A DNA stretch of 35,941 nt, from contig CALDUF010000113.1 of NCBI GenBank assembly GCA_937923515.1, forward strand, positions 1 to 35,941, read 5' to 3'. Below the pieces are notes generated by a model. It did no database searches. It saw nothing but the letters and a program-made list of their open reading frames with translations, and was not told the DNA's origin. The translations under genes and the position numbers were made by a program. Shown piece after piece: positions 15,687 through 24,297 of this stretch. Position 1 is the first letter of the stretch; every line of letters begins with the position of its first letter. Source of the stretch: an uncultured Flavobacteriaceae bacterium (GTDB lineage Bacteria; Bacteroidota; Bacteroidia; Flavobacteriales; Flavobacteriaceae).

Positions 15687-17120
15687 TTAATTTTGTTTTA
15701 CGAGAATCTTCTTCTCAAAATTACTTTTTGGTGCTTCGCAGAGTGAACATTGGTAAGTGTCTGGAAGTGTTTTAAAGGGTGTGTTGGGTGCTATGTTTTG
15801 AGTGATGTCGCCATAAACTTCGTTATACACCGTCATACAATCTGTGCATTGGTAAACTTCTTCTTCTGCGGTTTCGGCTTGTGTTTTTTTATGTGATTCT
15901 GCCTCGCGCTCTGAGCCTAATTGCTCGAAATATAGCTGACTGAGTTCCATAAGCAGTCCTGGAAGTTCTACCTTATCTACGTCTTGCACATGCATAATAT
16001 AGTCTCGGGTGTTGGGGTCGAAATTTTTAGCGTATAGCAAATTATACGTGTCTCTTATTTTAAAATTACTAACGGATGCCGGTTGCCTATTTTTTTCTAT
16101 AACGATGGATGTGAAGTTATACGTATCGCTATCATAGCTTGTGATGCCAAATGTGAGTCCGTAAGTACTGATATCGTTTTGATCGAAATTGGATACTAGG
16201 TATTTTTTCAAACTTAAAGCTTCCTCATCGTTTACCGGCACGTGCCAATTCATTTCTAACATAGAATGGCGCACGTTTATACCAAATTTACCTAATAGTT
16301 TTTCCCATTGTAATTTTGCGTTTTGCGGTATGCCTTTGATGATGAACGATTTCCAAGGTGTTATGGAAATTTTACCGATTTTATTCTCAGAACACATATC
16401 GCACATGGCTTTTAGAAATGGCAAATCGTACCGGTTATTGCGCCAATACAGCCCTAACCAATAACGGTCTGTACCAATTCTATTCATCCCTTCGTAATAC
16501 GGAAATGGGTAAAATGGTACTTCTAAAGGCTTATCTACAGTGCGGTTATTTGTATCTATAGCATCACTTACCAAATCGAAAACGGTTTGGATAGTTTCTG
16601 GCTCTTCTATTAAAATATTTTCTATGGCTAGCTCTACTTTATCCATATCCCAACTGTAAATTAATGCAGGATACATTTCGGTAGTAGACCACCCTGGAAG
16701 CCTTAAATAAAGGTACCAATAATCTTCGTGCTTTGATGCTATAAAATTAACATTACCCGTAAATAAAGGCACTAAGCGTTGTTGCGGATCTATAACATTT
16801 ATACGCAATTTGTTTTTGTGCTTAAATTGCTCTAAAACATACAAATACCTATCGCTGGTAAGCCAAGAGGTGCTTGGTAATATTTCGGCAGAAACGTAAG
16901 ATGATGCTATATTTTCAATACCATCTTTTTTGGGTTGTACGAATTTGATTTTATCGAATTGACTAAATTTTGCCTCATCTATTTCCTCTGGAAAAATGAT
17001 ATCTTGTCGCGACCCAAACGAAATAGCATCTAACCCCAAACCTTCTGCAGCTTCACAAATATATTTTAGTTCTCCTGGTGATAATACACCGCCGTTTATC
17101 ATTAATCTGTATGGTTCCAT
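15687..17120 (-). CDS. Nitrite/sulfite reductase half-domain protein with C-terminal rubredoxin domain
   Basis: A protein of 477 residues. Two segments resemble the ferredoxin-like half-domain of nitrite/sulfite reductases: INGGVLSPGELKYICEAAEG at the N-terminus and CSENKIGKISITPWKSFIIK in the middle. The siroheme/4Fe-4S motifs (C-x5-C and C-x3-C) that follow such half-domains in real reductases are absent. The last about 60 residues are a rubredoxin: YQCTDCMTVYNEVYGD, then LPDTYQCSLCEAPKSNF, i.e. two CxxC iron ligands. Its ATG overlaps the nasA stop (TAATG), so it is translationally coupled to nitrate reductase. Probable role: electron carrier or assembly partner of NasA in the cytoplasm (inference). 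No signal peptide. Confidence 0.8.
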   Translation of the reverse strand: MEPYRLMINGGVLSPGELKYICEAAEGLGLDAISFGSRQDIIFPEEIDEAKFSQFDKIKFVQPKKDGIENIASSYVSAEILPSTSWLTSDRYLYVLEQFKHKNKLRINVIDPQQRLVPLFTGNVNFIASKHEDYWYLYLRLPGWSTTEMYPALIYSWDMDKVELAIENILIEEPETIQTVFDLVSDAIDTNNRTVDKPLEVPFYPFPYYEGMNRIGTDRYWLGLYWRNNRYDLPFLKAMCDMCSENKIGKISITPWKSFIIKGIPQNAKLQWEKLLGKFGINVRHSMLEMNWHVPVNDEEALSLKKYLVSNFDQNDISTYGLTFGITSYDSDTYNFTSIVIEKNRQPASVSNFKIRDTYNLLYAKNFDPNTRDYIMHVQDVDKVELPGLLMELSQLYFEQLGSEREAESHKKTQAETAEEEVYQCTDCMTVYNEVYGDITQNIAPNTPFKTLPDTYQCSLCEAPKSNFEKKILVKQN

Positions 17121-20100
17121 TATGCTAAAACTTTAGAATTATGAAGTATTTCGCGTACCTCGGTTTTACAACTTCCGCAACCTATGCCTGCTCCCGTTTT
17201 ATTACAAAGCGCTGTAAAATCGGTACAGCCTTTTGCGATAGCTTCTTCTATATTTCCTGCGCCCACTTGACTGCAGGAACATACCAATTTGCCTAATACA
17301 GGAACATCGTTTGCTGAACCTCGTAACAACGTATCGCGCTTATCGGCCATTTCAATTTTACTTTCTATCATGGTTTTAAATTCAGCAAATTCATTTTTAT
17401 CGCCCATTAAAACTGCACCAATCAACAAATCATCTTTTACGATACATTTTTTATAGTAGCGTTTTTTGATATCGGTGAAAATAATTTCTTCATAACTCAA
17501 ATCGTTTTCAGGTACGTTAATATCGCCAATGCTACATAAATTCAAATCGTTGAATTTTAGAATATTCATTAATACTGAACCGTTATACGCTTCACTAATA
17601 TCGCCTGCTATAAAATTGGCAAGTATTGTAGCTTGCTCCTCAGCAGCTGATGTAATACCAAATAATTGATTGTTAAACTCTGCTATTTCACCAATTGCAA
17701 AAATATCTGGATGCGAGGATTGTAAATGTTGGTTTACTATTACACCGCGTCTACATTTTATACCGTTTTCTCTTGCAATATCAACATTAGGAATTGTACC
17801 TATGGCGTAAACAATGGCATTTGCGGTAATAAATTTTCCACTTTTTAAAGTGATGTTTAATGCACCTGTATCATCATCATCAAAAACGGTACTTACCTCG
17901 TTATCAAAATAAATTTGAATACCACGCTCTTGCACATCTAATGCCAATAGTTTACTAGACACCTTATCTAATTGACGTTCCATTAAACGTGATGCTCTTT
18001 GCACAATTGTAATTTTTGCATTTTTGTGTTTCATGGCCGCTGCTAGTTCTAAGCCTAACAATCCACCACCAACTATAACAACATGCTGCTCTTCTGGAGG
18101 TAATCCTGTGGCGTCTAAATGTGCCTTAAATTCGTCGGCATCTACTTTATTACGCATTGTAAAACGCCCTGGTAAATCTATTTGTACATCTTTAGGTACA
18201 AAGGCGCGACTGCCTGTTGCTAAAATAAGTTTATCAAATGCATGTGTAGCACCGTTGCTGTCTTTTACTACTTTTTTATCCTTATCTATTTCCGTTATTA
18301 TAGTTTCTGGATGTAAGTGTATATCTAGCTTACTTAATTCCTGCTCTTTAATTTTTAATAGTTGTTCCCAAGTTAATTCTTCAGTAACATACTCTGGCAA
18401 TAATACCCTATTATAAAATAAGTTAGGTTCTTTAGAAAATACATGAATTTCATCAACGCCATTATTTTCTCGGTAGTTTTGCACAAACCTAAATGCAGCT
18501 GCTCCTGCGCCTGCAATTATAATTTTTTCGGTTGGTTTTTTATATTTTGAAACCGCAACACGTGTAAATTTAAAATCTGGTTCTTTTGAAACAGGATCTA
18601 CATGTGTATTGGTTAAATTATTGGCTCTGTTTAAGTTACTTTGCAAACGTTTACCCCAATGCATTGGTAAAAACACCACGCCTTTTTTAATGGTATCTGT
18701 AACTTTAGCTCTTACACGTACTTCGCCATTTTCGCCTTTTATTTCTGTAATATCGCCATCTTTAATATGGTATAAATAGGCATCTACAGGATGAATTTCT
18801 AAAACAGGCTTGGGATAATGCGTTTTTAGTCGCGACACTTTTCCTGTTTTTGTCATAGTATGCCATTGATCTCGCACACGACCTGTTGTTAAAATTAAAG
18901 GAAAATCGTTATTGGTTGGTACTGATGTATTTTGAATAGTGCTTGGATTGTTAAACTGTGCCTTTCCTGATGGTGTATAAAACTTTTTATCGCTAAACAA
19001 TCGCGGTGTACCTTGATGCCTATGCGCTGGCACTGGCCATTGAAATGTGCCTTCGGTTTTTAAGCGGTTGTAATTTAAATGGGACACATCGATGTTTGTG
19101 CCTTTTGTCATTAATGCGTATTCATCATAAATCTCGCTAGCACTATTAAAATTAAAGCCTCTAAAGCCCATACGTTGCGCAAAATCACAAAATATTTCTA
19201 CATCTGGTCTGGCTTCTCCAGGTGCCTCTATTTCTTTTGGTAAGTATGAAATTCTACGTTCAGAATTTGTCATCGTACCCTCTTTTTCTAACCAAGCTGC
19301 TGCTGGTAACACTAAATCGCCAAACGCTACAGTATCCGACTTATGAGAAATATCTTGAACCACAACAAACTTTGCATTTTTCATGGCCTTCTCAATCCTA
19401 TTTAAATTAGGTAAACTTACTAATGGATTTGTACAGGCAATCCAAACAGCTTTCATTTTGCCACTTTCTAAGGCATCAAACATTTCGGTAGCTGTAAGTC
19501 CTGGTTTTGGATTTATTTTATCCACGCCCCAAAATTGTGCTACTTCACGGCGGTGTTCTTCGTTCATTAAATCTTTATGAACGGCAAGAAGATTTGCCAT
19601 TCCGCCTACTTCTCTACCACCCATAGCATTAGGCTGCCCTGTTAACGAAAATGGCCCTGAACCTGGTTTACCAACTTGCCCAGTTATTAATGATAAATTT
19701 AATAAGGATACATTTTTATCGGTACCTACAACACTTTGGTTTAGGCCCATGGCCCACATACTAATAAAGCCTTTTGAAAGCCCTATCATATCCGCTGCCT
19801 TTTGAATATCTTTTTCTGGAACGCCACATAATTTAGAGGCTTGCTTTAAAGATGTTTTAAGTATAAGCTCTTTATAGGCTTGAAATCCTTCGGTGTGATT
19901 ATTAATAAAATCTTCATCAATTAAACCGCGCTTATACAAACAACGCCCTATGGCATTTTGCAAAACAACATCAGTACCAGGTAGTAATTGTAAATGTAAA
20001 TCTGCAAAATTTGCAGTATCTGTTTTTCTTGGATCTACTACAATAATTTTTACATTGGGGTTTTCCTCTTTATGCTTTTCTAATCGCCTGAATAAAATAG

Positions 20101-20641
20101 GGTGACACCACGCTGGGTTTGCACCTGTAATTAAAAACGTGTCTGCCAATTCTATATCTGCGTACGCCACTGGCACACTATCTTCACCAAATGTTTTTTT
20201 ATAGCCCACAACAGCAGAACTCATACATAGGCGTGAGTTTGTATCGATATTATTGGTACCCAAAAAGCCTTTGGTGAGTTTATTTGCAATGTAATATTCT
20301 TCGGTTAAGCTTTGTCCAGAAACGTAAAAACCAACACTATCTGGCCCATGCTTTTTAATAATAGATTTAAAAACGCTAGCAGCTCTATCTAAGGCATCGT
20401 CCCAACTTACGCGCTCTCTTGGGTGCGATCTGCTCCAACGCATTTCTGGGTATAATATTCTATCAGAAGTATCATTCGCCACATAATGCAAGTTCATACC
20501 TTTAGAACATAGCATGCCTTTGTTTACAGGATGATCTTTATCGCCTTGTACCAATACTTTATTGTTAGCATCTTTTTTGACAATAATACCACAACCAACA
20601 CCACAATAAGAACAGGTTGTTTTAACTTCGTTTTTTATCAT
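17120..20641 (-). CDS. nasA: Assimilatory nitrate reductase with fused NirB-like FAD/NAD module and BFD domain
   Basis: A cytoplasmic molybdoenzyme of 1173 residues that reduces nitrate to nitrite. Domain order: 4Fe-4S motif (C10, C13, C17, C45); bis-MGD catalytic domain with the probable Mo-ligand Cys in NSRLCMSSAVVGYK (about 140); dinucleotide-binding domain to about 690 (TGRVRDQWHTMTKTGKVSRL); then an FAD/NAD(P) disulfide-reductase-like domain from about 700 (IIIAGAGAAAFRFVQ, VVIVGGGLLGLELAAAM, AIVYAIGTIPNVDIA); and a BFD-like [2Fe-2S] domain at about 1115-1165 (CSCSQVG, CNKTGAGIGCGSCK). Ordinary NasA ends after the Mo part or a BFD domain, so here the NADH dehydrogenase appears built in. 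Promoter: composite TAAGTA dyad/-7 element at 20818-20839 with a leader of about 170 nt. Confidence 0.93.
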   Translation of the reverse strand: MIKNEVKTTCSYCGVGCGIIVKKDANNKVLVQGDKDHPVNKGMLCSKGMNLHYVANDTSDRILYPEMRWSRSHPRERVSWDDALDRAASVFKSIIKKHGPDSVGFYVSGQSLTEEYYIANKLTKGFLGTNNIDTNSRLCMSSAVVGYKKTFGEDSVPVAYADIELADTFLITGANPAWCHPILFRRLEKHKEENPNVKIIVVDPRKTDTANFADLHLQLLPGTDVVLQNAIGRCLYKRGLIDEDFINNHTEGFQAYKELILKTSLKQASKLCGVPEKDIQKAADMIGLSKGFISMWAMGLNQSVVGTDKNVSLLNLSLITGQVGKPGSGPFSLTGQPNAMGGREVGGMANLLAVHKDLMNEEHRREVAQFWGVDKINPKPGLTATEMFDALESGKMKAVWIACTNPLVSLPNLNRIEKAMKNAKFVVVQDISHKSDTVAFGDLVLPAAAWLEKEGTMTNSERRISYLPKEIEAPGEARPDVEIFCDFAQRMGFRGFNFNSASEIYDEYALMTKGTNIDVSHLNYNRLKTEGTFQWPVPAHRHQGTPRLFSDKKFYTPSGKAQFNNPSTIQNTSVPTNNDFPLILTTGRVRDQWHTMTKTGKVSRLKTHYPKPVLEIHPVDAYLYHIKDGDITEIKGENGEVRVRAKVTDTIKKGVVFLPMHWGKRLQSNLNRANNLTNTHVDPVSKEPDFKFTRVAVSKYKKPTEKIIIAGAGAAAFRFVQNYRENNGVDEIHVFSKEPNLFYNRVLLPEYVTEELTWEQLLKIKEQELSKLDIHLHPETIITEIDKDKKVVKDSNGATHAFDKLILATGSRAFVPKDVQIDLPGRFTMRNKVDADEFKAHLDATGLPPEEQHVVIVGGGLLGLELAAAMKHKNAKITIVQRASRLMERQLDKVSSKLLALDVQERGIQIYFDNEVSTVFDDDDTGALNITLKSGKFITANAIVYAIGTIPNVDIARENGIKCRRGVIVNQHLQSSHPDIFAIGEIAEFNNQLFGITSAAEEQATILANFIAGDISEAYNGSVLMNILKFNDLNLCSIGDINVPENDLSYEEIIFTDIKKRYYKKCIVKDDLLIGAVLMGDKNEFAEFKTMIESKIEMADKRDTLLRGSANDVPVLGKLVCSCSQVGAGNIEEAIAKGCTDFTALCNKTGAGIGCGSCKTEVREILHNSKVLA

Positions 20642-20711
20642 TTTAGACTACCCTTTTTACGAATTAAATCAATAATCATTTATTAATCAAGCTTCTAGTT
20701 TACTATTCTTG

Positions 20712-20791
20712 ATACTTCAAAAAAGACCCGATAAATTTTTAATTTGATAATAAATTCACGTAAAAATTTTGTCTTTGATGTTTTAAAGTAT
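20712..20791 (-). promoter_or_regulatory. Possible leader hairpin upstream of nasA
   Basis: Segments ATACTTCAAAAAAGAC (20712-20727) and GTCTTTGATG-TTTTAAAGTAT (20771-20791) are complementary apart from internal loops, and lie in the untranslated leader between the predicted promoter and the ATG at 20641. Also here: AAGTA-TGG-TACTT (20786-20798), a variant dyad with 3-bp spacing. No gene is seen in the 407-bp gap 20642-21048. Confidence 0.35.
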
Positions 20792-20817
20792 GGTACTTAG
20801 AATACGTAACTTGATCT

Positions 20818-20839
20818 CAAATCTACGTATTAATACTTA
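20818..20839 (-). promoter_or_regulatory. Composite operator/promoter of nasA
   Basis: On the minus strand TAAGTA-TTAA-TACGTA (20839-20824, one mismatch to the perfect dyad) continues into TAGATTTG (20825-20818), a TAnnTTTG -7 element sharing the final TA. This is the architecture found at nirB and crp/fnr. It lies 176 nt upstream of the nasA ATG. Confidence 0.6.
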
Positions 20840-21048
20840 ATTTTTGTAGTTAAATTTTACGTACTATTATATTTATGTGAAGTTGATAATTAGATCCTGT
20901 AGATTTTAAGGATTTTACAATTACAGTTAAGAAATCTAAAATTGATTTAAGAGATTGATAAAACGTAAATACAGAACGTTACTGAATAGTATATAAAGTA
21001 TTGTAACGCTTGGTGCTAATTACAGCAAAACACGTATAATCCTTTAAA

Positions 21049-22137
21049 TTATGGCGCTTTCTGATTAAGTGCATCTTTAATATCAATTTCATCATCTACT
21101 TTACCCGTAAACGCTTTTACCCAAGCATTTTCAAAAATATTAAACACTGTAGGCCATACGCCACCAGAAACATTATTAAGGTCACCTTCTAAGGGTACTT
21201 TAGTAGCAATAGTATCTGTTTTTTGATTTTTCAAAACAAATTTAAAAAAGCCCACAAAGCCTTCCCATAATTTTCCCAGAAAGCCATCATCTTTACCTAT
21301 TAATTTAGTATCAGATAATAATGGCTTAACATATCCTTTTAAAAAACCATCTGCAATAGCTACTTCGCAATAAAGGTTTAAATTTCCAGCTTCAAAATCT
21401 AAACCAGAGTAGTGCCTTGTAAAATTATTAAGTGCTACTATATTAGTATTTTCTAGTGCAAACGATATATCCATATCTGGTATTTGCTTTATCAAATTAA
21501 TATTACCATCTAAACGCACGCTACCGCCACCAATTGAACGTGCTGTGGCGTGAAGTGGTGATGGTAAAGCACCTGTTTTAGATACCACATTCCTTAAATT
21601 TGTAGCTGTTAGCTCTAGATTATCAAAATTTAAATCTATATTAGGTTCAGTAGATAACTCAACATAAGCAAGCTTTCCATTTTTTACAGTTAATTTATTA
21701 ATATCAATAGGTATAATATTAGTTAACGCTTTACTCCAATCATCAACATCTGTTGTTGTGCTATCAAGGTTTTGATCTTCAACCACGTAGATAATCTCGG
21801 GATTATGCATTACAATTTCACTTACAATTTCACCTTTTAAAAGCGATTTCCACTCTATTGAAATATTGCTTTTTGGAAAATTAAGGTAAGGGACTTGAGT
21901 TTTAGCTTCAACCTTATTTAAATATAAACTATCCAAAACATAAGCACCTTTATAGAGCGCAATATCAACGTCTTTAACCTCACCGTAAAATCCAGGAATA
22001 TTAGCGAGCGATGTATTTATTTGTCCTTTTACATACGTTGGTAAATACATTCTTAAAAGCAGTAATACTACAATTATTGTAACGGGAACTGCGTAGCGCT
22101 TTTTCTTGTATTTTTTTCGTTTTTTTATGGCTTGCAT
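21049..22137 (-). CDS. AsmA-like / DUF748-type envelope protein
   Basis: A protein of 362 residues with a basic N-terminus and one membrane anchor (about 15-30: YAVPVTIIVVLLLLRMYLP), then a periplasmic region beginning YVKGQINTSLANIPGFYGEV and DIALYKGAYVLDSLYLNK, a pattern of AsmA/DUF748 proteins, which are beta-rich bridges or lipid-transport-related proteins of the envelope. No catalytic motif is visible. It lies 65 bp downstream of the response-regulator gene on the same strand, so may be cotranscribed with it, and 407 bp upstream of nasA. A link to nitrate use is not evident. Family assignment is from the N-terminal pattern only. Confidence 0.6.
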   Translation of the reverse strand: MQAIKKRKKYKKKRYAVPVTIIVVLLLLRMYLPTYVKGQINTSLANIPGFYGEVKDVDIALYKGAYVLDSLYLNKVEAKTQVPYLNFPKSNISIEWKSLLKGEIVSEIVMHNPEIIYVVEDQNLDSTTTDVDDWSKALTNIIPIDINKLTVKNGKLAYVELSTEPNIDLNFDNLELTATNLRNVVSKTGALPSPLHATARSIGGGSVRLDGNINLIKQIPDMDISFALENTNIVALNNFTRHYSGLDFEAGNLNLYCEVAIADGFLKGYVKPLLSDTKLIGKDDGFLGKLWEGFVGFFKFVLKNQKTDTIATKVPLEGDLNNVSGGVWPTVFNIFENAWVKAFTGKVDDEIDIKDALNQKAP

Positions 22138-22202
22138 CTTCTCTACTTTAACTAAAACTGTTATTCTTTACTATTACTGTTACATTAAATCGCTAACTTA
22201 AT

Positions 22203-22868
22203 TTATAGCAAAGCATGGCTTTTTGCTTTATCTATCAATTCCTTTAAGTTAGATACTTCTAACTTTTTCATCAAATTAAAGCGATGCACTTCTGCCGTTC
22301 GTTTGCTTATTTGTAGCTCATCAGCAATATCCTTATTGTTTTTAAATTCTAAAACTAAACCAAGGATTTGCTTTTCGCGTTTGGTGAGATTGAAGACACT
22401 TTCTTTTAAGACAATTTCAGGACTTACAGCAGTATTTGTATTGCCATTCACAAAATTTTTCATAATAATAGCAGATACATCACCTGTAAAATACTTGCCG
22501 CCAGAAGCTACTTTTGTTACTGCCTTTAAAAACTCCTCTTTACTAGCACCTTTTAGTAAATACCCATCTGCTCCTGCTTGTATGGCTTGCACTACGTATT
22601 CTTCAGAATCATGCATAGACAACACCAATGTTTTTACCTCTAAATTTAACTTACTAATTTCACCTACAACCTCAATACCATTCATTTCAGGCATTCTAAT
22701 ATCTACTATTAGTACGTGCGGTTTACTATTAGCAATTAGTGATAAGGCTTCTTTTCCGTTTGATGCTTCATCAATCACTTCAATACCTTCTTGATCTTCT
22801 AAAAGTGCCTTAATACCATCGCGAACTAAAACATGATCATCAGCAAGTACAACATTAATTTTATCCAT
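22203..22868 (-). CDS. NarL/FixJ-family response regulator
   Basis: A two-component regulator of 221 residues: receiver domain (1-120) with the acidic pair D10/D11, phosphoacceptor D56 in LIVDIRMPEMNG and the conserved Lys in YLLKGASKEE; LuxR-type helix-turn-helix at the C-terminus (LTKREKQILGLVLEFKNNKD, ISKRTAEVHRFNLMKKLEV). Its probable partner is the NarX-like kinase at 24724-26541, two genes away. In E. coli NarL the recognition helix has Lys188 and Lys192; at the matching places this protein seems to have Glu and Phe, so it should not read the classic NarL heptamer. Its own promoter region carries a near-perfect TAAGTA dyad (22901-22916). Confidence 0.92.
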   Translation of the reverse strand: MDKINVVLADDHVLVRDGIKALLEDQEGIEVIDEASNGKEALSLIANSKPHVLIVDIRMPEMNGIEVVGEISKLNLEVKTLVLSMHDSEEYVVQAIQAGADGYLLKGASKEEFLKAVTKVASGGKYFTGDVSAIIMKNFVNGNTNTAVSPEIVLKESVFNLTKREKQILGLVLEFKNNKDIADELQISKRTAEVHRFNLMKKLEVSNLKELIDKAKSHALL

Positions 22869-22886
22869 AATTTACTATTATTCAAA

Positions 22887-22916
22887 CAAAAGTAATAAAT
22901 TAAGTAATACTACGTA
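22887..22916 (-). promoter_or_regulatory. Promoter and TAAGTA-type dyad of the response-regulator gene
   Basis: TACTTTTG on the minus strand (22894-22887) fits TAnnTTTG and lies 18 nt before the ATG. The dyad TAAGTA-ATAC-TACGTA (22901-22916, one mismatch) is 6 bp upstream of it. Read on the plus strand the same dyad runs into TATTTGTG, one base off TAnnTTTG, so it could also serve the divergent cytochrome gene at 23007. Confidence 0.5.
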
Positions 22917-23006
22917 TTTGTGACTGCATTCACTTATAAATTCTAACTAGAATTAAATAACAAAAGATATTATTATGGATAACACTTCAATTTTGTATAT
23001 TTAAAA

Positions 23007-24278
23007 ATGATGAAAAAAATCATGTTTTTTATCCTAATTCTTATCGCTGTTTTTGTTGTTTATGTTTGGCAAAAAAAATCTATTGGTACATACGAGTATT
23101 TTGAAAAAGGACAACAACTAGAACATTTCAATGGCTTAACATTTTCAGGCTCTGACGCTTGTATACCTTGTCATGAAGATATTTATAAGCAACATATAAC
23201 GTCTGCTCATTTTTTAACCTCTACACTGCCTTCTGATAATACTCTAAAAGGAATTCACCAGGCAATTTCTGATGGTTTCAAGATAGGAAAACATCATAGT
23301 TATGCTATTGATAAAAAATGGAATGGCTTTTTTCAAATATTAAAAAATGATTCTCTCAATGAAATTATAAGGCAGGATAAAATTGATATTGTAATTGGAT
23401 CGGGTGTAAAAGGACAATCTTTTTTTAGTTGGGAAAATGATAAGTTATTTCAACTGCAAACCTCATATTTTGTTCCTAGTAAAAAATGGATAAATAGTCC
23501 TGGTTATAAAGAAGAGTTAGCAGCTAAATTACGACCAATTTCAGTAAGCTGTTTAGAGTGTCATGCTACTTTTGCTCAAACAACACCTCATAAACAAACC
23601 AAATATGAATTTAATAAAGTTAAAAATAAGTTTAATAAAAAAAGTATTATTTGGGGTGTAGATTGCGAACGTTGCCATGGGCCAGCCGCAAAACACGTGG
23701 CATACCAAAATAAGTTTCCAAAGGATACTATCGGAAAACATATTGTAAAACAAAACCAATTATCGCGCCAGCAAAAAATGGATATGTGCGCGTTGTGCCA
23801 TTCTGGGTCTCACAGAAAAAAAACTAATAAAGAATTTCATTTTGTGCTAGGTGATACATTAGATAATTTTGTCTATAAAGATTTTAAAAGCTATTATAAA
23901 TCTAAGTATAAAGCTGCCGCAGATGTTCATGGAAATCAAGTAGAACTTTTAGAGGCTAGTAAATGTTTTGAAAAAACAGCAACTATGGATTGCACAACCT
24001 GCCATGATGCGCATGCAAAGGAAAGAGGAAATTTAGCTAGTTTTAACGCCAAATGTATAAACTGCCACAAAGGTCAAGATATTAGTTGTGGTTTACCCGC
24101 CACTTCTACAGCACATAACACTAACAATTGTGTTGATTGCCACATGCCACTATCAAAATCTAATGCAATGAAAATTCAAGATAACGATAGTTTGGTGCAA
24201 GTTGAAGTGCGCAGTCATCTCATAAAAATATATGAACCTACAACGGATAAACTAAATAAGTATATAAACAACTTATAA
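23007..24278 (+). CDS. Seven-heme c-type cytochrome
   Basis: A protein of 423 residues with an N-terminal membrane anchor or signal (about 4-21) and seven CxxCH heme motifs: CIPCH (52), CLECH (182), CERCH (220), CALCH (261), CTTCH (329), CINCH (350) and CVDCH (375). It should be periplasmic. The first motif, SDACIPCHEDIYKQHITSAH, resembles cytochrome c554-like multiheme proteins; it lacks a CxxCK motif, so it is not a standard NrfA nitrite reductase. It is the only plus-strand gene in this part of the island and sits between the NarL-like regulator and the kinase genes. A respiratory or redox-sensing role with nitrogen oxides is possible but not shown. Confidence 0.85.
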   Translation: MMKKIMFFILILIAVFVVYVWQKKSIGTYEYFEKGQQLEHFNGLTFSGSDACIPCHEDIYKQHITSAHFLTSTLPSDNTLKGIHQAISDGFKIGKHHSYAIDKKWNGFFQILKNDSLNEIIRQDKIDIVIGSGVKGQSFFSWENDKLFQLQTSYFVPSKKWINSPGYKEELAAKLRPISVSCLECHATFAQTTPHKQTKYEFNKVKNKFNKKSIIWGVDCERCHGPAAKHVAYQNKFPKDTIGKHIVKQNQLSRQQKMDMCALCHSGSHRKKTNKEFHFVLGDTLDNFVYKDFKSYYKSKYKAAADVHGNQVELLEASKCFEKTATMDCTTCHDAHAKERGNLASFNAKCINCHKGQDISCGLPATSTAHNTNNCVDCHMPLSKSNAMKIQDNDSLVQVEVRSHLIKIYEPTTDKLNKYINNL

Positions 24279-24297
24279 ATTAAATATTTAGTTAGTA

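Noticed and set aside
18024-18416. 130-residue open frame on the plus strand
   Set aside because: It is antisense to the nasA FAD/NAD domain, which has clear motifs; the frame is a by-product of codon use.
22303-22794. 163-residue open frame on the plus strand
   Set aside because: Antisense to the response-regulator gene, whose receiver and LuxR domains are certain.
23007-24278. NrfA cytochrome c nitrite reductase
   Set aside because: All seven heme motifs are CxxCH; the CxxCK motif of standard NrfA is missing and the spacing of motifs does not fit.
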